Positions 12,629 through 22,211 of a stretch of 64,000 bases of DNA are shown piece after piece. Source of the DNA: Burkholderia ambifaria AMMD (GTDB lineage Bacteria; Pseudomonadota; Gammaproteobacteria; Burkholderiales; Burkholderiaceae). The stretch is from NCBI RefSeq assembly GCF_000203915.1, contig NC_008390.1, forward strand, positions 310,001 through 374,000. The letters are read 5' to 3'. The notes beneath the pieces were generated by a model. That model was given only the letters and a program-made list of their open reading frames with translations, ran no database searches and was not told where the DNA came from. Both the position numbers and the translations under genes were made by a program. How positions within the stretch are numbered: position 1 is the first letter of the stretch; every line of letters starts with the position of its first letter.

Positions 12629-13429
12629 ATGGGACAGAAAATTCATCCGACTGGCTTCCGCCTGGCTGTCAGCCGCAATTGGGCTTCGCGTTGGTACGCG
12701 AACAACAACAATTTCGCGGCGATGCTGCAGGAAGACATCGGTGTTCGTGAGTACCTGAAGAAGAAGCTGAAGAACGCTTCGGTCGGTCGGGTTGTCATCG
12801 AGCGTCCGGCAAAGAACGCGCGCATCACGATTTACAGCTCGCGTCCGGGCGTCGTCATCGGCAAGAAGGGCGAGGATATCGAACAGCTGAAGACGGAGCT
12901 GCAACGCCGCATGGGCGTGCCGGTTCACGTCAACATCGAAGAGATCCGCAAGCCGGAAACCGATGCGCAACTGATCGCTGACTCGATCACGCAACAGCTC
13001 GAGCGCCGGATCATGTTCCGTCGCGCGATGAAGCGTGCGATGCAGAACGCGATGCGTCTGGGTGCCCAGGGCATCAAGATCATGAGCGCAGGCCGTCTGA
13101 ACGGTATCGAAATCGCTCGTACGGAGTGGTATCGCGAAGGTCGCGTGCCCCTTCACACGCTGCGTGCCGATATCGACTACGCGACTTCGGAAGCGAAGAC
13201 GACCTACGGCATCATCGGTGTCAAGGTTTGGGTATACAAGGGCGACACGCTCGGCCGCAACGATGCGCCGGTGGTCGAAGAAGTAGCCGAAGACAAGCGT
13301 CCGCGTCGCAATGCGCGTCCGGGCGACCGTCGTCCGCGCCGTGATGGCGAAGGCGGCGCTCCGGGTGCTCGCCGTGGCGCACCGCGCCGTGGCGCCGGCA
13401 AGCCCGAAGACGGCAAGACTGGAGAATAA
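12629..13429 (+). CDS. rpsC: 30S ribosomal protein S3
   Basis: S3 forms the mRNA entry channel with S4 and S5. The 266-residue protein has the KH domain ([15 protein letters not shown]) and the conserved [18 protein letters not shown] block. The C-terminus is a long basic Arg/Pro/Gly-rich tail ([24 protein letters not shown]), about 30 residues longer than E. coli S3. Such tails are common in beta-proteobacteria. Confidence 0.98.
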   Translation: MGQKIHPTGFRLAVSRNWASRWYANNNNFAAMLQEDIGVREYLKKKLKNASVGRVVIERPAKNARITIYSSRPGVVIGKKGEDIEQLKTELQRRMGVPVHVNIEEIRKPETDAQLIADSITQQLERRIMFRRAMKRAMQNAMRLGAQGIKIMSAGRLNGIEIARTEWYREGRVPLHTLRADIDYATSEAKTTYGIIGVKVWVYKGDTLGRNDAPVVEEVAEDKRPRRNARPGDRRPRRDGEGGAPGARRGAPRRGAGKPEDGKTGE

Positions 13430-13431
13430 CG

Positions 13432-13848
13432 ATGCTGCAACCGAAACGCAGAAAGTATCGTAAAGAGCAGAAGGGTCGTAACACCGGCAAGGCGACGCGC
13501 GGCAACGCAGTGTCGTTCGGTGATTTCGGCCTGAAGGCGATCGGTCGCGGTCGTTTGACCGCACGTCAAATTGAAGCGGCGCGTCGTGCAATGACGCGTC
13601 ACATCAAGCGTGGCGGTCGTATCTGGATCCGGATCTTCCCGGACAAGCCGATTTCGCAGAAGCCGGCCGAAGTGCGTATGGGTAACGGTAAGGGTAACCC
13701 GGAGTACTACGTCGCAGAGATCCAGCCGGGCAAGATGCTCTATGAAATGGACGGCGTAACCGAAGAACTGGCACGCGAAGCGTTCCGTCTGGCTGCAGCC
13801 AAGCTGCCGCTGAAGACGGCATTCATCGTGCGCCAGCTCGGCGCCTAA
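13432..13848 (+). CDS. rplP: 50S ribosomal protein L16
   Basis: L16 organises the A-site tRNA region of the 50S subunit. The 138 residues begin [17 protein letters not shown] and include the [23 protein letters not shown] block. It starts two bases after the rpsC stop. Confidence 0.98.
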
Positions 13849-13857
13849 GGAGAAAAC

Positions 13858-14052
13858 ATGAAGGCTTCCGAACTTCTCCAGAAAGACCAGGCCGCGCTCA
13901 ACAAGGAGCTGGCGGACCTGCTGAAGGCGCAATTCGGCCTGCGCATGCAACTCGCGACCCAGCAGCTCACGAACACGAGCCAGCTGAAGAAGGTTCGTCG
14001 CGACATCGCACGTGTGCGGACCGTCATGACTCAGAAGGCGAACCAGAAATGA
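13858..14052 (+). CDS. rpmC: 50S ribosomal protein L29
   Basis: A small two-helix protein (64 residues) near the tunnel exit. It contains the conserved [20 protein letters not shown] helix. AAGGAGAAAAC precedes the ATG, and its stop overlaps the rpsQ ATG by four bases. Confidence 0.97.
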
Positions 14053-14321
14053 ACGATAGCGTGAAAACCTCGCTGAAGCGGACGCTGGTCGGTCGGGTCG
14101 TCAGCAACAAGATGGACAAGACCGTCACCGTGCTGATCGAGCACCGCGTCAAGCACCCGATCTACGGCAAGTATGTCGTGCGCTCGAAGAAGTACCACGC
14201 GCATGATGAAGCGAACACCTGCAACGAAGGCGATCTCGTCGAAATCCAGGAAACCCGTCCTGTTTCGAAGACGAAGGCCTGGACGGTGTCGCGCCTCGTC
14301 GAAGCGGCTCGCGTGATCTAA
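14049..14321 (+). CDS. rpsQ: 30S ribosomal protein S17
   Basis: An OB-fold primary binder of 16S rRNA helices 7 and 11. The 90 residues contain [20 protein letters not shown] and the [11 protein letters not shown] loop. It is the last gene of the S10 operon: a weak hairpin and a new promoter follow before rplN. Confidence 0.97.
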
Positions 14322-14631
14322 GCGGGTCCGTGCAGTAGGCAGTAACAGGCACTTCTCCACGAAGTGCTTGAAATCGCAAAGTTTTTGCTTGCGTGACCAG
14401 GATTACTTGTTATAATCCTGGTCTTCCCTCTTTATGGGAGCCCCGTCGCGGGCGAAGTTGGTGGGGGAAGCGGACTGGCGCCAGCCTGTCCGAAAGATTC
14501 ACCGAATTGCGATGGCGGGTTTCGTTTGCCGTCGCTGCTGTTCCAACCCAAGCAGCCGATTGGCTGACGGGACCAAGACTGACCGAATGCATCATGGTGG
14601 TGCATCCGGATTAAGTTGGGAAAGACAAACC
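14322..14631 (+). promoter_or_regulatory. rpsQ-rplN intergenic region: weak terminator, spc promoter and long leader
   Basis: After rpsQ a 7-bp hairpin (GCACTTC 14349-14355, GAAGTGC 14361-14367) precedes a T-rich stretch and may be a weak terminator. The promoter TTGCGT (14389-14394), 16 bases, TATAAT (14411-14416) has an extended TG. An 11-bp perfect inverted repeat (GACCAGGATTA 14395-14405; TAATCCTGGTC 14413-14423) covers the spacer and the -10. The remaining leader of about 205 bases before rplN has short hairpins (for example ATGCA/TGCAT at 14587-14605) and no supported gene. Confidence 0.7.
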
Positions 14632-15000
14632 ATGATCCAGACCGAATCTCGGCTCGAAGTAGCCGACAACACGGGTGCGCGTGAAGTCATGTGCATCAAG
14701 GTGCTCGGCGGCTCGAAGCGTCGTTATGCCGGCATTGGCGACATCATCAAGGTGACCGTCAAAGAAGCAACGCCGCGCGGGCGCGTGAAGAAAGGCGAAA
14801 TCTACAACGCCGTGGTGGTCCGCACCGCCAAGGGTGTTCGCCGTCAAGACGGCTCGCTGATCAAGTTCGACGGCAACGCCGCTGTGCTTTTGAATAACAA
14901 GCTTGAGCCGATCGGCACCCGCATTTTCGGGCCGGTGACGCGTGAGCTGCGTAGCGAACGATTCATGAAGATCGTTTCGCTGGCGCCGGAAGTGCTGTAA
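14632..15000 (+). CDS. rplN: 50S ribosomal protein L14
   Basis: L14 takes part in the 50S-30S bridge B8. The start [18 protein letters not shown] gives the canonical 122 residues. Longer in-frame upstream reading is leader sequence without conservation. The block [20 protein letters not shown] is diagnostic. First gene of the spc operon, behind its own promoter. Confidence 0.98.
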   Translation: MIQTESRLEVADNTGAREVMCIKVLGGSKRRYAGIGDIIKVTVKEATPRGRVKKGEIYNAVVVRTAKGVRRQDGSLIKFDGNAAVLLNNKLEPIGTRIFGPVTRELRSERFMKIVSLAPEVL

Positions 15001-15009
15001 GGAGTCGCG

Positions 15010-15318
15010 ATGAACAAGATTCGCAAAGGTGACGAAGTTATCGTCGTCACTGGTAAGGACAAGGGCAAGCGCGGCGTCGTGCTGGCTGTCGGTGCTGAAC
15101 ATGTGACGGTTGAAGGTATCAACCTCGTCAAGAAGCATGTGAAGCCGAACCCGATGAAGGGTACGACGGGCGGCGTGGAAGCGAAGACGATGCCCCTGCA
15201 TATTTCGAACGTCGCACTGGTCGACGCGAATGGCAAGGCGTCGCGTGTTGGCATCAAGGTCGAGGAAGGCAAGAAAGTTCGCTTCCTGAAGACGACCGGT
15301 GCCGTACTGAGCGCCTGA
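15010..15318 (+). CDS. rplX: 50S ribosomal protein L24
   Basis: An assembly initiator protein of the 50S subunit. The 102 residues start [22 protein letters not shown], a KOW motif, and contain [27 protein letters not shown] gives the ribosome binding site, overlapping the rplN stop. Confidence 0.98.
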
Positions 15319-15334
15319 CGCAGCGGAGTAAAAA

Positions 15335-15874
15335 ATGGCTCGTTTTCAAGAGTTTTACAAAGAAAAGGTTGTGCCCGGCCTGATCGAGAAGTTCGGTTAC
15401 AAGTCGGTCATGGAAGTGCCGCGCATCACCAAGATCACGCTGAACATGGGTCTTGGCGAAGCGATCGCTGACAAGAAGATCATCGAGAACGCCGTTGGCG
15501 ACCTCACGAAGATCGCCGGCCAGAAGCCGGTCGTCACGAAGGCACGCAAGGCAATCGCAGGCTTCAAGATCCGCCAAGGCTATCCGATTGGCGCGATGGT
15601 GACGCTGCGCGGCCGTGCGATGTACGAATTCCTCGACCGTTTCGTGACCGTCGCCCTGCCCCGCGTGCGTGACTTCCGCGGCGTGTCGGGTCGTGCTTTC
15701 GATGGCCGTGGCAACTACAACATCGGTGTGAAAGAGCAGATCATTTTCCCCGAAATCGACTACGACAAGATCGACGCACTGCGTGGGCTGAACATCAGCA
15801 TCACGACCACTGCGAAGACCGACGACGAAGCAAAGGCACTGCTCGCCAGCTTCAAGTTCCCGTTCAGAAACTGA
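15335..15874 (+). CDS. rplE: 50S ribosomal protein L5
   Basis: L5 binds 5S rRNA and forms bridge B1b in the central protuberance. The 179 residues include [18 protein letters not shown] and [20 protein letters not shown], both family-specific. Tight spacing to rplX and rpsN. Confidence 0.98.
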   Translation: MARFQEFYKEKVVPGLIEKFGYKSVMEVPRITKITLNMGLGEAIADKKIIENAVGDLTKIAGQKPVVTKARKAIAGFKIRQGYPIGAMVTLRGRAMYEFLDRFVTVALPRVRDFRGVSGRAFDGRGNYNIGVKEQIIFPEIDYDKIDALRGLNISITTTAKTDDEAKALLASFKFPFRN

Positions 15875-15881
15875 GGTTACC

Positions 15882-16187
15882 GTGGCTAAACTGGCACTGA
15901 TCGAACGTGAAAAGAAGCGCGCCCGCCTGGTCGCGAAGTTCGCAGCAAAGCGCGAAGCGCTGAAGGCGATCGTCGAAGACCAAAGCAAGTCGGAAGAAGA
16001 GCGCTACGAAGCACGCCTGGAGCTGCAGCAACTGCCCCGCAACGCAAACCCGACCCGCCAGCGTAACCGCTGCGCGATCACGGGCCGTCCGCGTGGCACG
16101 TTCCGTAAATTCGGCCTCGCGCGTAACAAGATTCGTGAAATCGCATTCCGTGGCGAGATTCCTGGCCTGACCAAGGCGAGCTGGTAA
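15882..16187 (+). CDS. rpsN: 30S ribosomal protein S14 (zinc-independent type)
   Basis: S14 of the 30S head. The 101-residue, long form ([17 protein letters not shown]) lacks the CxxC zinc motif found in the short paralog. The segment [21 protein letters not shown] is conserved. It starts at GTG (15882) behind GAGGTTACC, 7 bases after rplE. Confidence 0.97.
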   Translation: MAKLALIEREKKRARLVAKFAAKREALKAIVEDQSKSEEERYEARLELQQLPRNANPTRQRNRCAITGRPRGTFRKFGLARNKIREIAFRGEIPGLTKASW

Positions 16188-16201
16188 TAGGAGAAACGTA
16201 A

Positions 16202-16597
16202 ATGAGCATGAGTGATCCTATCGCCGATATGCTGACTCGCATCCGCAACGCGCAGATGGTCGAGAAGGTATCGGTCGCGATGCCCTCGTCGAAGGTCAAG
16301 GTTGCAATCGCGCAAGTCCTGAAGGACGAAGGCTATATCGACGATTTCGCCGTCAAGGCGGAAGGTGCGAAGTCCGAACTGAATATCGCGCTGAAGTACT
16401 ACGCAGGTCGCCCGGTCATCGAACGCCTCGAGCGCGTGTCGAAGCCTGGTCTGCGCGTGTACCGCGGCCGCAACGACATTCCCCAGGTCATGAACGGCCT
16501 GGGCGTGGCAATCGTGTCGACGCCGAAGGGCGTGATGACTGATCGCAAGGCGCGCGCTACCGGCGTCGGCGGCGAAGTCATCTGCTACGTCGCTTAA
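16202..16597 (+). CDS. rpsH: 30S ribosomal protein S8
   Basis: S8 binds helix 21 of 16S rRNA and in E. coli represses the spc operon at the rplE start. The 131 residues read [18 protein letters not shown]; the second in-frame ATG two codons later is possible, but GGAG at 16190 suits the first. The C-terminal [20 protein letters not shown] motif is typical. Confidence 0.98.
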   Translation: MSMSDPIADMLTRIRNAQMVEKVSVAMPSSKVKVAIAQVLKDEGYIDDFAVKAEGAKSELNIALKYYAGRPVIERLERVSKPGLRVYRGRNDIPQVMNGLGVAIVSTPKGVMTDRKARATGVGGEVICYVA

Positions 16598-16615
16598 AGC
16601 CGAGGAGAGAGAAAC

Positions 16616-17146
16616 ATGTCTCGAGTAGGTAAAAGCCCGATCGCGCTGCAAGGCGCGGAAGTCAAGCTGGCCGACGGTGCAATCACCGTCAAGGGCCCGC
16701 TGGGCACCATCACGCAAGCGATCAATCCGCTCGTGAACGTGGCGAACAACGACGGCACGCTGAATCTGTCGCCGGTCGACGAAAGCCGCGAAGCAAATGC
16801 ACTGTCGGGCACGATGCGCGCGATCATCGCGAATGCCGTGCAAGGCGTGACCAAGGGTTTCGAGCGCAAGCTGACGCTGGTTGGCGTCGGTTATCGTGCG
16901 CAGGCGCAAGGCGACAAGCTGAACCTGTCGCTGGGTTTCTCGCACCCGGTGGTGCACCAGATGCCGGAAGGCGTCAAGGCTGAAACCCCGACGCAAACCG
17001 AAATCGTGATCAAGGGGATCAACAAGCAACAAGTCGGTCAAGTAGCTGCGGAAGTTCGCGGTTACCGTCCGCCGGAGCCCTACAAGGGCAAGGGCGTGCG
17101 CTATTCCGACGAGGTTGTGATCCTCAAAGAAACGAAGAAGAAGTAA
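16616..17146 (+). CDS. rplF: 50S ribosomal protein L6
   Basis: L6 lies near the sarcin-ricin loop and factor-binding site. The 176 residues start [16 protein letters not shown] and end with [18 protein letters not shown], the conserved C-terminal signature. Strong ribosome binding site GAGGAGAGAGAA. Confidence 0.98.
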   Translation: MSRVGKSPIALQGAEVKLADGAITVKGPLGTITQAINPLVNVANNDGTLNLSPVDESREANALSGTMRAIIANAVQGVTKGFERKLTLVGVGYRAQAQGDKLNLSLGFSHPVVHQMPEGVKAETPTQTEIVIKGINKQQVGQVAAEVRGYRPPEPYKGKGVRYSDEVVILKETKKK

Positions 17147-17158
17147 GGGTGCGCAATC

Positions 17159-17524
17159 ATGGATAAGACTCAATCTCGCCTGCGCCGCGCTCGCCAGACG
17201 CGTATCAAGATCGCTGAGCTGCAGGTCGCGCGTCTCGCCGTGCATCGCACGAACACGCACATCTACGCTCAAGTGTTCTCGCCGTGCGGCACCAAGGTGC
17301 TCGCCAGCGCGTCGACGCTCGAAGCAGAAGTGCGCGCCGAACTGGCCGACAAGTCGGGCAAGGGTGGCAACGTTAATGCTGCGACGCTGATCGGCAAGCG
17401 TATTGCCGAGAAGGCAAAGGCCGCCGGCATCGAATCCGTCGCCTTCGACCGCTCGGGCTTCCGCTACCATGGCCGCGTCAAGGCGCTGGCTGAGGCAGCT
17501 CGCGAAGCTGGGCTCAAGTTCTAA
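17159..17524 (+). CDS. rplR: 50S ribosomal protein L18
   Basis: L18 brings 5S rRNA into the 50S subunit together with L5. The 121 residues have a basic N-terminus and the conserved [26 protein letters not shown]-terminal block. Position between rplF and rpsE is canonical. Confidence 0.98.
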
Positions 17525-17538
17525 GGAAGGAATTCGTC

Positions 17539-18057
17539 ATGGCAAAGATGCAAGCGAAAGTTCAGGCTGACGAGCGCGACGACGGCCTTCGCGAAAAGAT
17601 GATTTCGGTCAACCGCGTGACCAAGGTCGTGAAGGGTGGCCGTATTCTCGGCTTCGCCGCACTGACCGTGGTTGGCGACGGCGATGGCCGCATCGGTATG
17701 GGCAAGGGCAAGGCGAAGGAAGTGCCGGTCGCTGTCCAGAAGGCAATGGAACAAGCTCGCCGCAACATGTTCAAGGTGCCCCTCAAGAACGGCACGCTGC
17801 AGCACGAAGTGCACGGCAAGCATGGCGCATCCGCTGTCCTCCTCGCTCCGGCGAAGGCAGGTACGGGCGTGATCGCCGGCGGCCCGATGCGCGCAGTGTT
17901 CGACGTGATGGGCGTTCAGAACGTCGTGGCGAAGAGCCACGGTTCGACGAACCCGTACAACCTCGTTCGCGCCACGCTGGACGGTCTGCGCAAGCAGTCG
18001 ACCCCGGCAGACATCGCGGCGAAGCGCGGCAAGTCCGTCGAAGATATTTTGGGCTAA
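17539..18057 (+). CDS. rpsE: 30S ribosomal protein S5
   Basis: S5 contributes to the mRNA entry channel, helicase activity and decoding accuracy. The 172 residues contain [18 protein letters not shown] (RNA-binding loop, site of spectinomycin-resistance changes) and [19 protein letters not shown] sequence. AAGGAAGGAATTC precedes the ATG. Confidence 0.98.
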   Translation: MAKMQAKVQADERDDGLREKMISVNRVTKVVKGGRILGFAALTVVGDGDGRIGMGKGKAKEVPVAVQKAMEQARRNMFKVPLKNGTLQHEVHGKHGASAVLLAPAKAGTGVIAGGPMRAVFDVMGVQNVVAKSHGSTNPYNLVRATLDGLRKQSTPADIAAKRGKSVEDILG

Positions 18058-18072
18058 GCCCGGGTGGTCACC

Positions 18073-18255
18073 ATGTCTGAAAAAACTGTCAAGGTTCAGC
18101 TCGTTAAGAGCCTGATCGGGACCCGCGAATCGCACCGCGCGACCGTGCGTGGCCTGGGCCTGCGCCGACTCAACTCGGTTAGCGAGCTGCAGGACACGCC
18201 GGCGGTCCGCGGCATGATCAACAAGGTCTCGTACCTCGTTAAGGTCATCGCGTAA
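18073..18255 (+). CDS. rpmD: 50S ribosomal protein L30
   Basis: A small 50S protein of 60 residues ([22 protein letters not shown]). An in-frame GTG three codons upstream is ignored because family members start at this methionine. The [14 protein letters not shown] motif is diagnostic. Confidence 0.97.
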
Positions 18256-18281
18256 GCGGCCCTACGGATCAAGGAGTTGAT

Positions 18282-18716
18282 ATGGAATTGAATAACCTGA
18301 AGCCGGCCGCTGGCGCCAAGCACGCCAAGCGTCGCGTCGGCCGTGGCATCGGTTCGGGCCTCGGCAAGACGGCTGGCCGTGGTCACAAGGGTCAGAAATC
18401 GCGTTCGGGCGGCTTCCACAAAGTCGGTTTCGAAGGCGGTCAGATGCCGCTGCAACGTCGTCTGCCGAAGCGCGGTTTCACGTCGCTGACGAAGGAATTC
18501 GTCGGTGAAGTGCGCCTGGGCGACCTCGAGAAGCTGCCGGTCGATGAGATCGATCTGCTCGCACTGAAGCAAGCCGGCCTGGTCGGCGAGCTGACGAAGA
18601 GCGCAAAGATCATCGCGACGGGCGAACTGAAGCGCAAGATCGTCGTGAAGGGTCTCGGTGCCACCAAGGGTGCGCGCGCTGCGATCGAAGCGGCTGGCGG
18701 TTCGTTCGCCGAGTGA
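18282..18716 (+). CDS. rplO: 50S ribosomal protein L15
   Basis: A late assembly protein of the 50S subunit. The 144 residues contain the glycine/arginine-rich block [22 protein letters not shown] and the [17 protein letters not shown] motif. Ribosome binding site AAGGAGTTGAT. secY follows after 42 bases. Confidence 0.98.
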   Translation: MELNNLKPAAGAKHAKRRVGRGIGSGLGKTAGRGHKGQKSRSGGFHKVGFEGGQMPLQRRLPKRGFTSLTKEFVGEVRLGDLEKLPVDEIDLLALKQAGLVGELTKSAKIIATGELKRKIVVKGLGATKGARAAIEAAGGSFAE

Positions 18717-18758
18717 CACGCGTAGCGCGTCGTTACTTGCATTCATCGGAGAAGGTAC

Positions 18759-20108
18759 TTGGCTAACAGCCCGAGTCTTGCAAAACCCGGTCGAAGCACG
18801 GCGAAATTCGGCGATCTGCGTCGGCGAGCGATGTTCCTGCTCCTGGCGCTGATCGTCTATCGCATCGGCGCGCACATCCCCGTGCCGGGCATCGATCCGG
18901 ATCAACTGGCGAAGCTGTTCCAGAGCCAGGCGGGCGGCATCCTGGGCATGTTCAACATGTTCTCGGGTGGTGCGCTTTCCCGCTTCACGATCTTTGCGCT
19001 GGGGATCATGCCGTACATCTCGGCGTCGATCATCATGCAGTTGCTGGCGATCGTCTCGCCGCAGCTCGAGGCGCTGAAGAAGGAAGGGCAGGCAGGGCAA
19101 CGGAAGATCACGCAGTACACGCGGTATTTCACCGTGGTGCTCGCGACCTTCCAGGCGTTCGGTATCGCGGCTGCGCTGGAAAACCAGCCTGGCCTCGTGA
19201 TCGACCCCGGCATGCTGTTCCGACTGACGACGGTTGTGACGTTGGTAACCGGCACGATGTTCCTGATGTGGCTGGGTGAGCAGATCACCGAGCGTGGTCT
19301 GGGCAACGGCATCTCGATCATCATCTTCGGCGGGATCGCAGCAGGGTTCCCGAATGCCGTCGGTGGGCTGTTCGAGCTGGTGCGTACGGGTTCGATGAGC
19401 ATCATTTCGGCGATCATCATCGTCGTTCTGATTGCCGCGGTGACTTACCTGGTCGTGTTCATCGAACGCGGTCAGCGCAAGATCCTCGTGAACTACGCGA
19501 AGCGCCAGGTCGGCAACAAGATCTACGGTGGACAGTCGTCGCACTTGCCGCTGAAGCTGAACATGTCGGGCGTGATTCCGCCGATCTTCGCATCGTCGAT
19601 CATCCTGTTTCCGGCCACGATTCTCGGCTGGTTCAGCACGGGTCAGCCGACGGGGAGCTGGATCTCCAACACGTTGCATAACGTCGCGGAGGCGCTGAAG
19701 CCGGGTCAGCCGGTCTATGTGCTGCTGTACACGCTGGCAATCGTGTTTTTCTGCTTCTTCTACACCGCACTGGTGTTCAACAGCAGGGAAACCGCGGACA
19801 ACCTGAAGAAGAGCGGGGCGTTTGTTCCGGGTATTCGTCCGGGCGATCAGACCGCACGATACATCGACCGCATCCTCACGCGTCTGACGCTGGCTGGTGC
19901 GATCTACATCGTCTTCGTGTGTCTGCTGCCGGAATTCCTGGTGCTGCGCTGGAACGTGCCGTTTTATTTTGGTGGAACGTCGCTGCTGATCATTGTCGTC
20001 GTCACGATGGACTTCATGGCGCAGGTGCAGTCGTACGTTATGTCGCAACAGTATGAGTCGCTGCTCAAGAAGGCAAACTTCAAGGGCGGCAACATCCCAA
20101 TGCGTTAA
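18759..20108 (+). CDS. secY: Protein translocase channel subunit SecY
   Basis: Central channel of the Sec translocon in the inner membrane, partner of SecE, SecG and SecA. The 449 residues form ten transmembrane segments, with the plug region after [11 protein letters not shown] and the cytoplasmic loops [16 protein letters not shown] and [14 protein letters not shown]. Translation starts at TTG (18759) behind GGAGAAGG; no ATG gives the conserved N-terminus. Its place in the spc operon is canonical. Confidence 0.97.
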   Translation: MANSPSLAKPGRSTAKFGDLRRRAMFLLLALIVYRIGAHIPVPGIDPDQLAKLFQSQAGGILGMFNMFSGGALSRFTIFALGIMPYISASIIMQLLAIVSPQLEALKKEGQAGQRKITQYTRYFTVVLATFQAFGIAAALENQPGLVIDPGMLFRLTTVVTLVTGTMFLMWLGEQITERGLGNGISIIIFGGIAAGFPNAVGGLFELVRTGSMSIISAIIIVVLIAAVTYLVVFIERGQRKILVNYAKRQVGNKIYGGQSSHLPLKLNMSGVIPPIFASSIILFPATILGWFSTGQPTGSWISNTLHNVAEALKPGQPVYVLLYTLAIVFFCFFYTALVFNSRETADNLKKSGAFVPGIRPGDQTARYIDRILTRLTLAGAIYIVFVCLLPEFLVLRWNVPFYFGGTSLLIIVVVTMDFMAQVQSYVMSQQYESLLKKANFKGGNIPMR

Positions 20109-20117
20109 TTCAGGACT

Positions 20118-20336
20118 ATGGCCAAAGACGATGTAATCCAGATGCAGGGTGAGGTGATTGAAAACCTTCCGAATGCTACCTTCCGCGTGAAGCTGGAAAA
20201 CGGCCATGTCGTGTTGGGGCATATCTCCGGGAAGATGCGGATGCACTACATCCGCATCCTGCCGGGCGACAAGGTCACGGTTGAATTGACGCCTTACGAT
20301 CTGTCTCGTGCGCGGATCGTGTTCCGGGCGAAGTGA
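20118..20336 (+). CDS. infA: Translation initiation factor IF-1
   Basis: An OB-fold factor that blocks the ribosomal A site during initiation. The 72 residues begin [20 protein letters not shown] and contain [19 protein letters not shown]. Located between secY and rpmJ, as in many beta-proteobacteria. Burkholderia often have a second infA elsewhere. Confidence 0.97.
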   Translation: MAKDDVIQMQGEVIENLPNATFRVKLENGHVVLGHISGKMRMHYIRILPGDKVTVELTPYDLSRARIVFRAK

Positions 20337-20356
20337 TTTGAAAAAAGGGTATTATC

Positions 20357-20473
20357 ATGAAAGTGATGGCATCGGTTAAGCGCATTTGCCGCAATTGCAA
20401 GATCATCAAGCGCAAAGGCGTCGTTCGCGTGATCTGCAGCTCGGATCCGCGCCACAAGCAGCGCCAAGGCTGA
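20357..20473 (+). CDS. rpmJ: 50S ribosomal protein L36 (zinc-binding type)
   Basis: Very small 50S protein, 38 residues ([20 protein letters not shown]...). The zinc ligand set C11, C14, C27 and H33 is complete, so this is the zinc-containing form. Located 20 bases after infA and before rpsM, the standard position. Reading-frame, length and ligand spacing make the call secure despite the short length. Confidence 0.96.
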
Positions 20474-20511
20474 CCGCGCGTTTGTTTGCGCTTTTTGTTT
20501 GAGGAAAAACA

Positions 20512-20877
20512 ATGGCTCGTATCGCAGGGGTTAACATCCCGAATCACCAGCATACCGAGATCGGCCTGACGGCAATCTTCGGTATCGGCCGCACGCGCTC
20601 GCGCAGCATCTGCTCGGCAGCTGGCGTGGAATTCTCGAAGAAGGTCAAGGACCTGACCGACGCAGACCTCGAAAAGCTGCGTGAAGAAGTGGGCAAGTTC
20701 ATCGTCGAAGGCGATCTGCGCCGTGAAGTGACGATGAACATCAAGCGCCTGATGGACCTCGGTTGCTACCGTGGCGTCCGTCATCGCAAGGGCCTGCCGA
20801 TGCGCGGTCAGCGTACGCGTACGAACGCACGTACCCGTAAGGGCCCGCGTCGTGCAGCGCAAGCGCTGAAGAAGTAA
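20512..20877 (+). CDS. rpsM: 30S ribosomal protein S13
   Basis: 30S head protein forming bridges B1a/B1b and contacting P-site tRNA. The 121 residues contain [20 protein letters not shown], an H2TH-like helix region and the basic tail [19 protein letters not shown]. First gene of the alpha operon cluster. Confidence 0.98.
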
Positions 20878-20905
20878 GCGGAACTGACAGTTACAGGAAA
20901 ACGTA

Positions 20906-21307
20906 ATGGCTAAGGCTTCGAATACCGCGGCGCAACGCGTTCGCAAGAAGGTTAAGAAGAACGTCGCTGAAGGCGTGGTGCACGTTCACGCGTCGTTCAA
21001 CAACACGATCATCACGATCACCGATCGCCAGGGCAATGCACTGGCATGGGCGACGTCGGGCGGCCAGGGCTTCAAGGGCTCGCGGAAGTCGACGCCGTTC
21101 GCTGCTCAGGTTGCTGCTGAGTCGGCCGGTCGCGTGGCGATGGAATACGGCGTGAAGAATCTGGAAGTGCGGATCAAGGGCCCTGGCCCGGGTCGTGAGT
21201 CGGCAGTGCGCGCACTGCATGGCCTCGGCATCAAGATCACCGCGATTTCGGATGTCACCCCGATTCCGCACAACGGCTGCCGTCCGCCGAAGCGCCGTCG
21301 TATCTAA
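20906..21307 (+). CDS. rpsK: 30S ribosomal protein S11
   Basis: Platform protein of the 30S subunit near the E site and mRNA exit. The 133 residues include [22 protein letters not shown] and [21 protein letters not shown] hairpin terminator follows before rpsD. Confidence 0.98.
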
Positions 21308-21340
21308 GAATGCTGCTGGCACGTTCGTGCTGGCGCATTT

Positions 21341-21378
21341 GCCTGTCGCCGCGTAGCGTCGACGGGCGTTGCTTTTTT
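21341..21378 (+). terminator. Probable partial terminator between rpsK and rpsD
   Basis: GCCTGTCG (21341-21348) pairs with CGACGGGC (21360-21367) with one G-T pair, followed by GTTGCTTTTTT. It would attenuate transcription inside the alpha operon. Confidence 0.6.
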
Positions 21379-21420
21379 GATTGACTAAGCCCACCGTTCG
21401 CCCCAAAGGGCGCGAACTAG

Positions 21421-21438
21421 CGCGGATTGCGATCCGCG
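21421..21438 (+). promoter_or_regulatory. Hairpin in the rpsD leader
   Basis: A perfect 7-bp inverted repeat (CGCGGAT, loop TGCG, ATCCGCG) ends 25 bases before the rpsD GTG. S4 is the autogenous repressor of the alpha operon in E. coli, so a regulatory role is plausible but unproven. Confidence 0.4.
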
Positions 21439-21463
21439 TGACTGATTGATAAAGGAATGCAAC

Positions 21464-22087
21464 GTGGCACGTTATATCGGCCCCAAGGCCAAGCTGTCCC
21501 GCCGTGAAGGCACCGACCTGTTCCTGAAGAGCGCGCGCCGCTCGCTCGCCGACAAGTGCAAGCTCGACAGCAAGCCGGGTCAGCACGGCCGTACCTCGGG
21601 CGCACGTACGTCCGACTATGGTACGCAGCTGCGCGAAAAGCAGAAGGTCAAGCGTATTTACGGCGTGCTGGAGCGTCAGTTCCGCCGCTACTTCGCTGAA
21701 GCCGACCGCCGCAAGGGCAACACGGGTGAAAACCTGCTGCAACTGCTCGAGTCGCGTCTCGACAACGTCGTGTATCGCATGGGCTTCGGCTCGACCCGCG
21801 CTGAAGCGCGTCAGCTGGTGAGCCACAAGTCGATCACCGTGAACGGCGTCGTCGCGAACGTGCCGTCGCAGCAAGTGAAGGCGGGTGACATCGTCGCGAT
21901 CCGCGAAAAGGCGAAGAAGCAGGCGCGTATCGTCGAAGCGCTGTCGCTGGCCGAGCAAGGCGGCATGCCGAGCTGGGTTGCAGTCGATGCGAAGAAGTTC
22001 GAAGGCACGTTCAAGCAAATGCCGGAACGCGCTGACATCGCAGGCGACATCAACGAAAGCCTGATCGTCGAATTGTATTCGCGTTAA
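21464..22087 (+). CDS. rpsD: 30S ribosomal protein S4
   Basis: A primary 16S rRNA binder and mRNA entry-site protein. The start at GTG (21464) gives [19 protein letters not shown] after the initiator and the usual 207 residues, with AAGGAATGCAAC upstream. An in-frame TTG 18 bases further up would add non-conserved residues. The S4 RNA-binding domain ([21 protein letters not shown]) is intact. Confidence 0.97.
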   Translation: MARYIGPKAKLSRREGTDLFLKSARRSLADKCKLDSKPGQHGRTSGARTSDYGTQLREKQKVKRIYGVLERQFRRYFAEADRRKGNTGENLLQLLESRLDNVVYRMGFGSTRAEARQLVSHKSITVNGVVANVPSQQVKAGDIVAIREKAKKQARIVEALSLAEQGGMPSWVAVDAKKFEGTFKQMPERADIAGDINESLIVELYSR

Positions 22088-22098
22088 TCCGATTGACG

Positions 22099-22150
22099 GC
22101 CGAGGTACCCCGATTGCGTTTCGCAAGGGGGGGCCTCGGCTGTTTATTTT
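22099..22150 (+). terminator. Hairpin terminator between rpsD and rpoA
   Basis: GCCGAGG (22099-22105) pairs with CCTCGGC (22134-22140), with an inner CCCC/GGGG pairing, followed by TGTTTATTTT. As rpoA follows by 62 bases, it is probably partial. Confidence 0.6.
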
Positions 22151-22211
22151 CTGGTTGTTACCGGTCAGCCTTATCGGTGTAACGAGCCGAGGGTATTGAA
22201 AAGGAAAGCCC

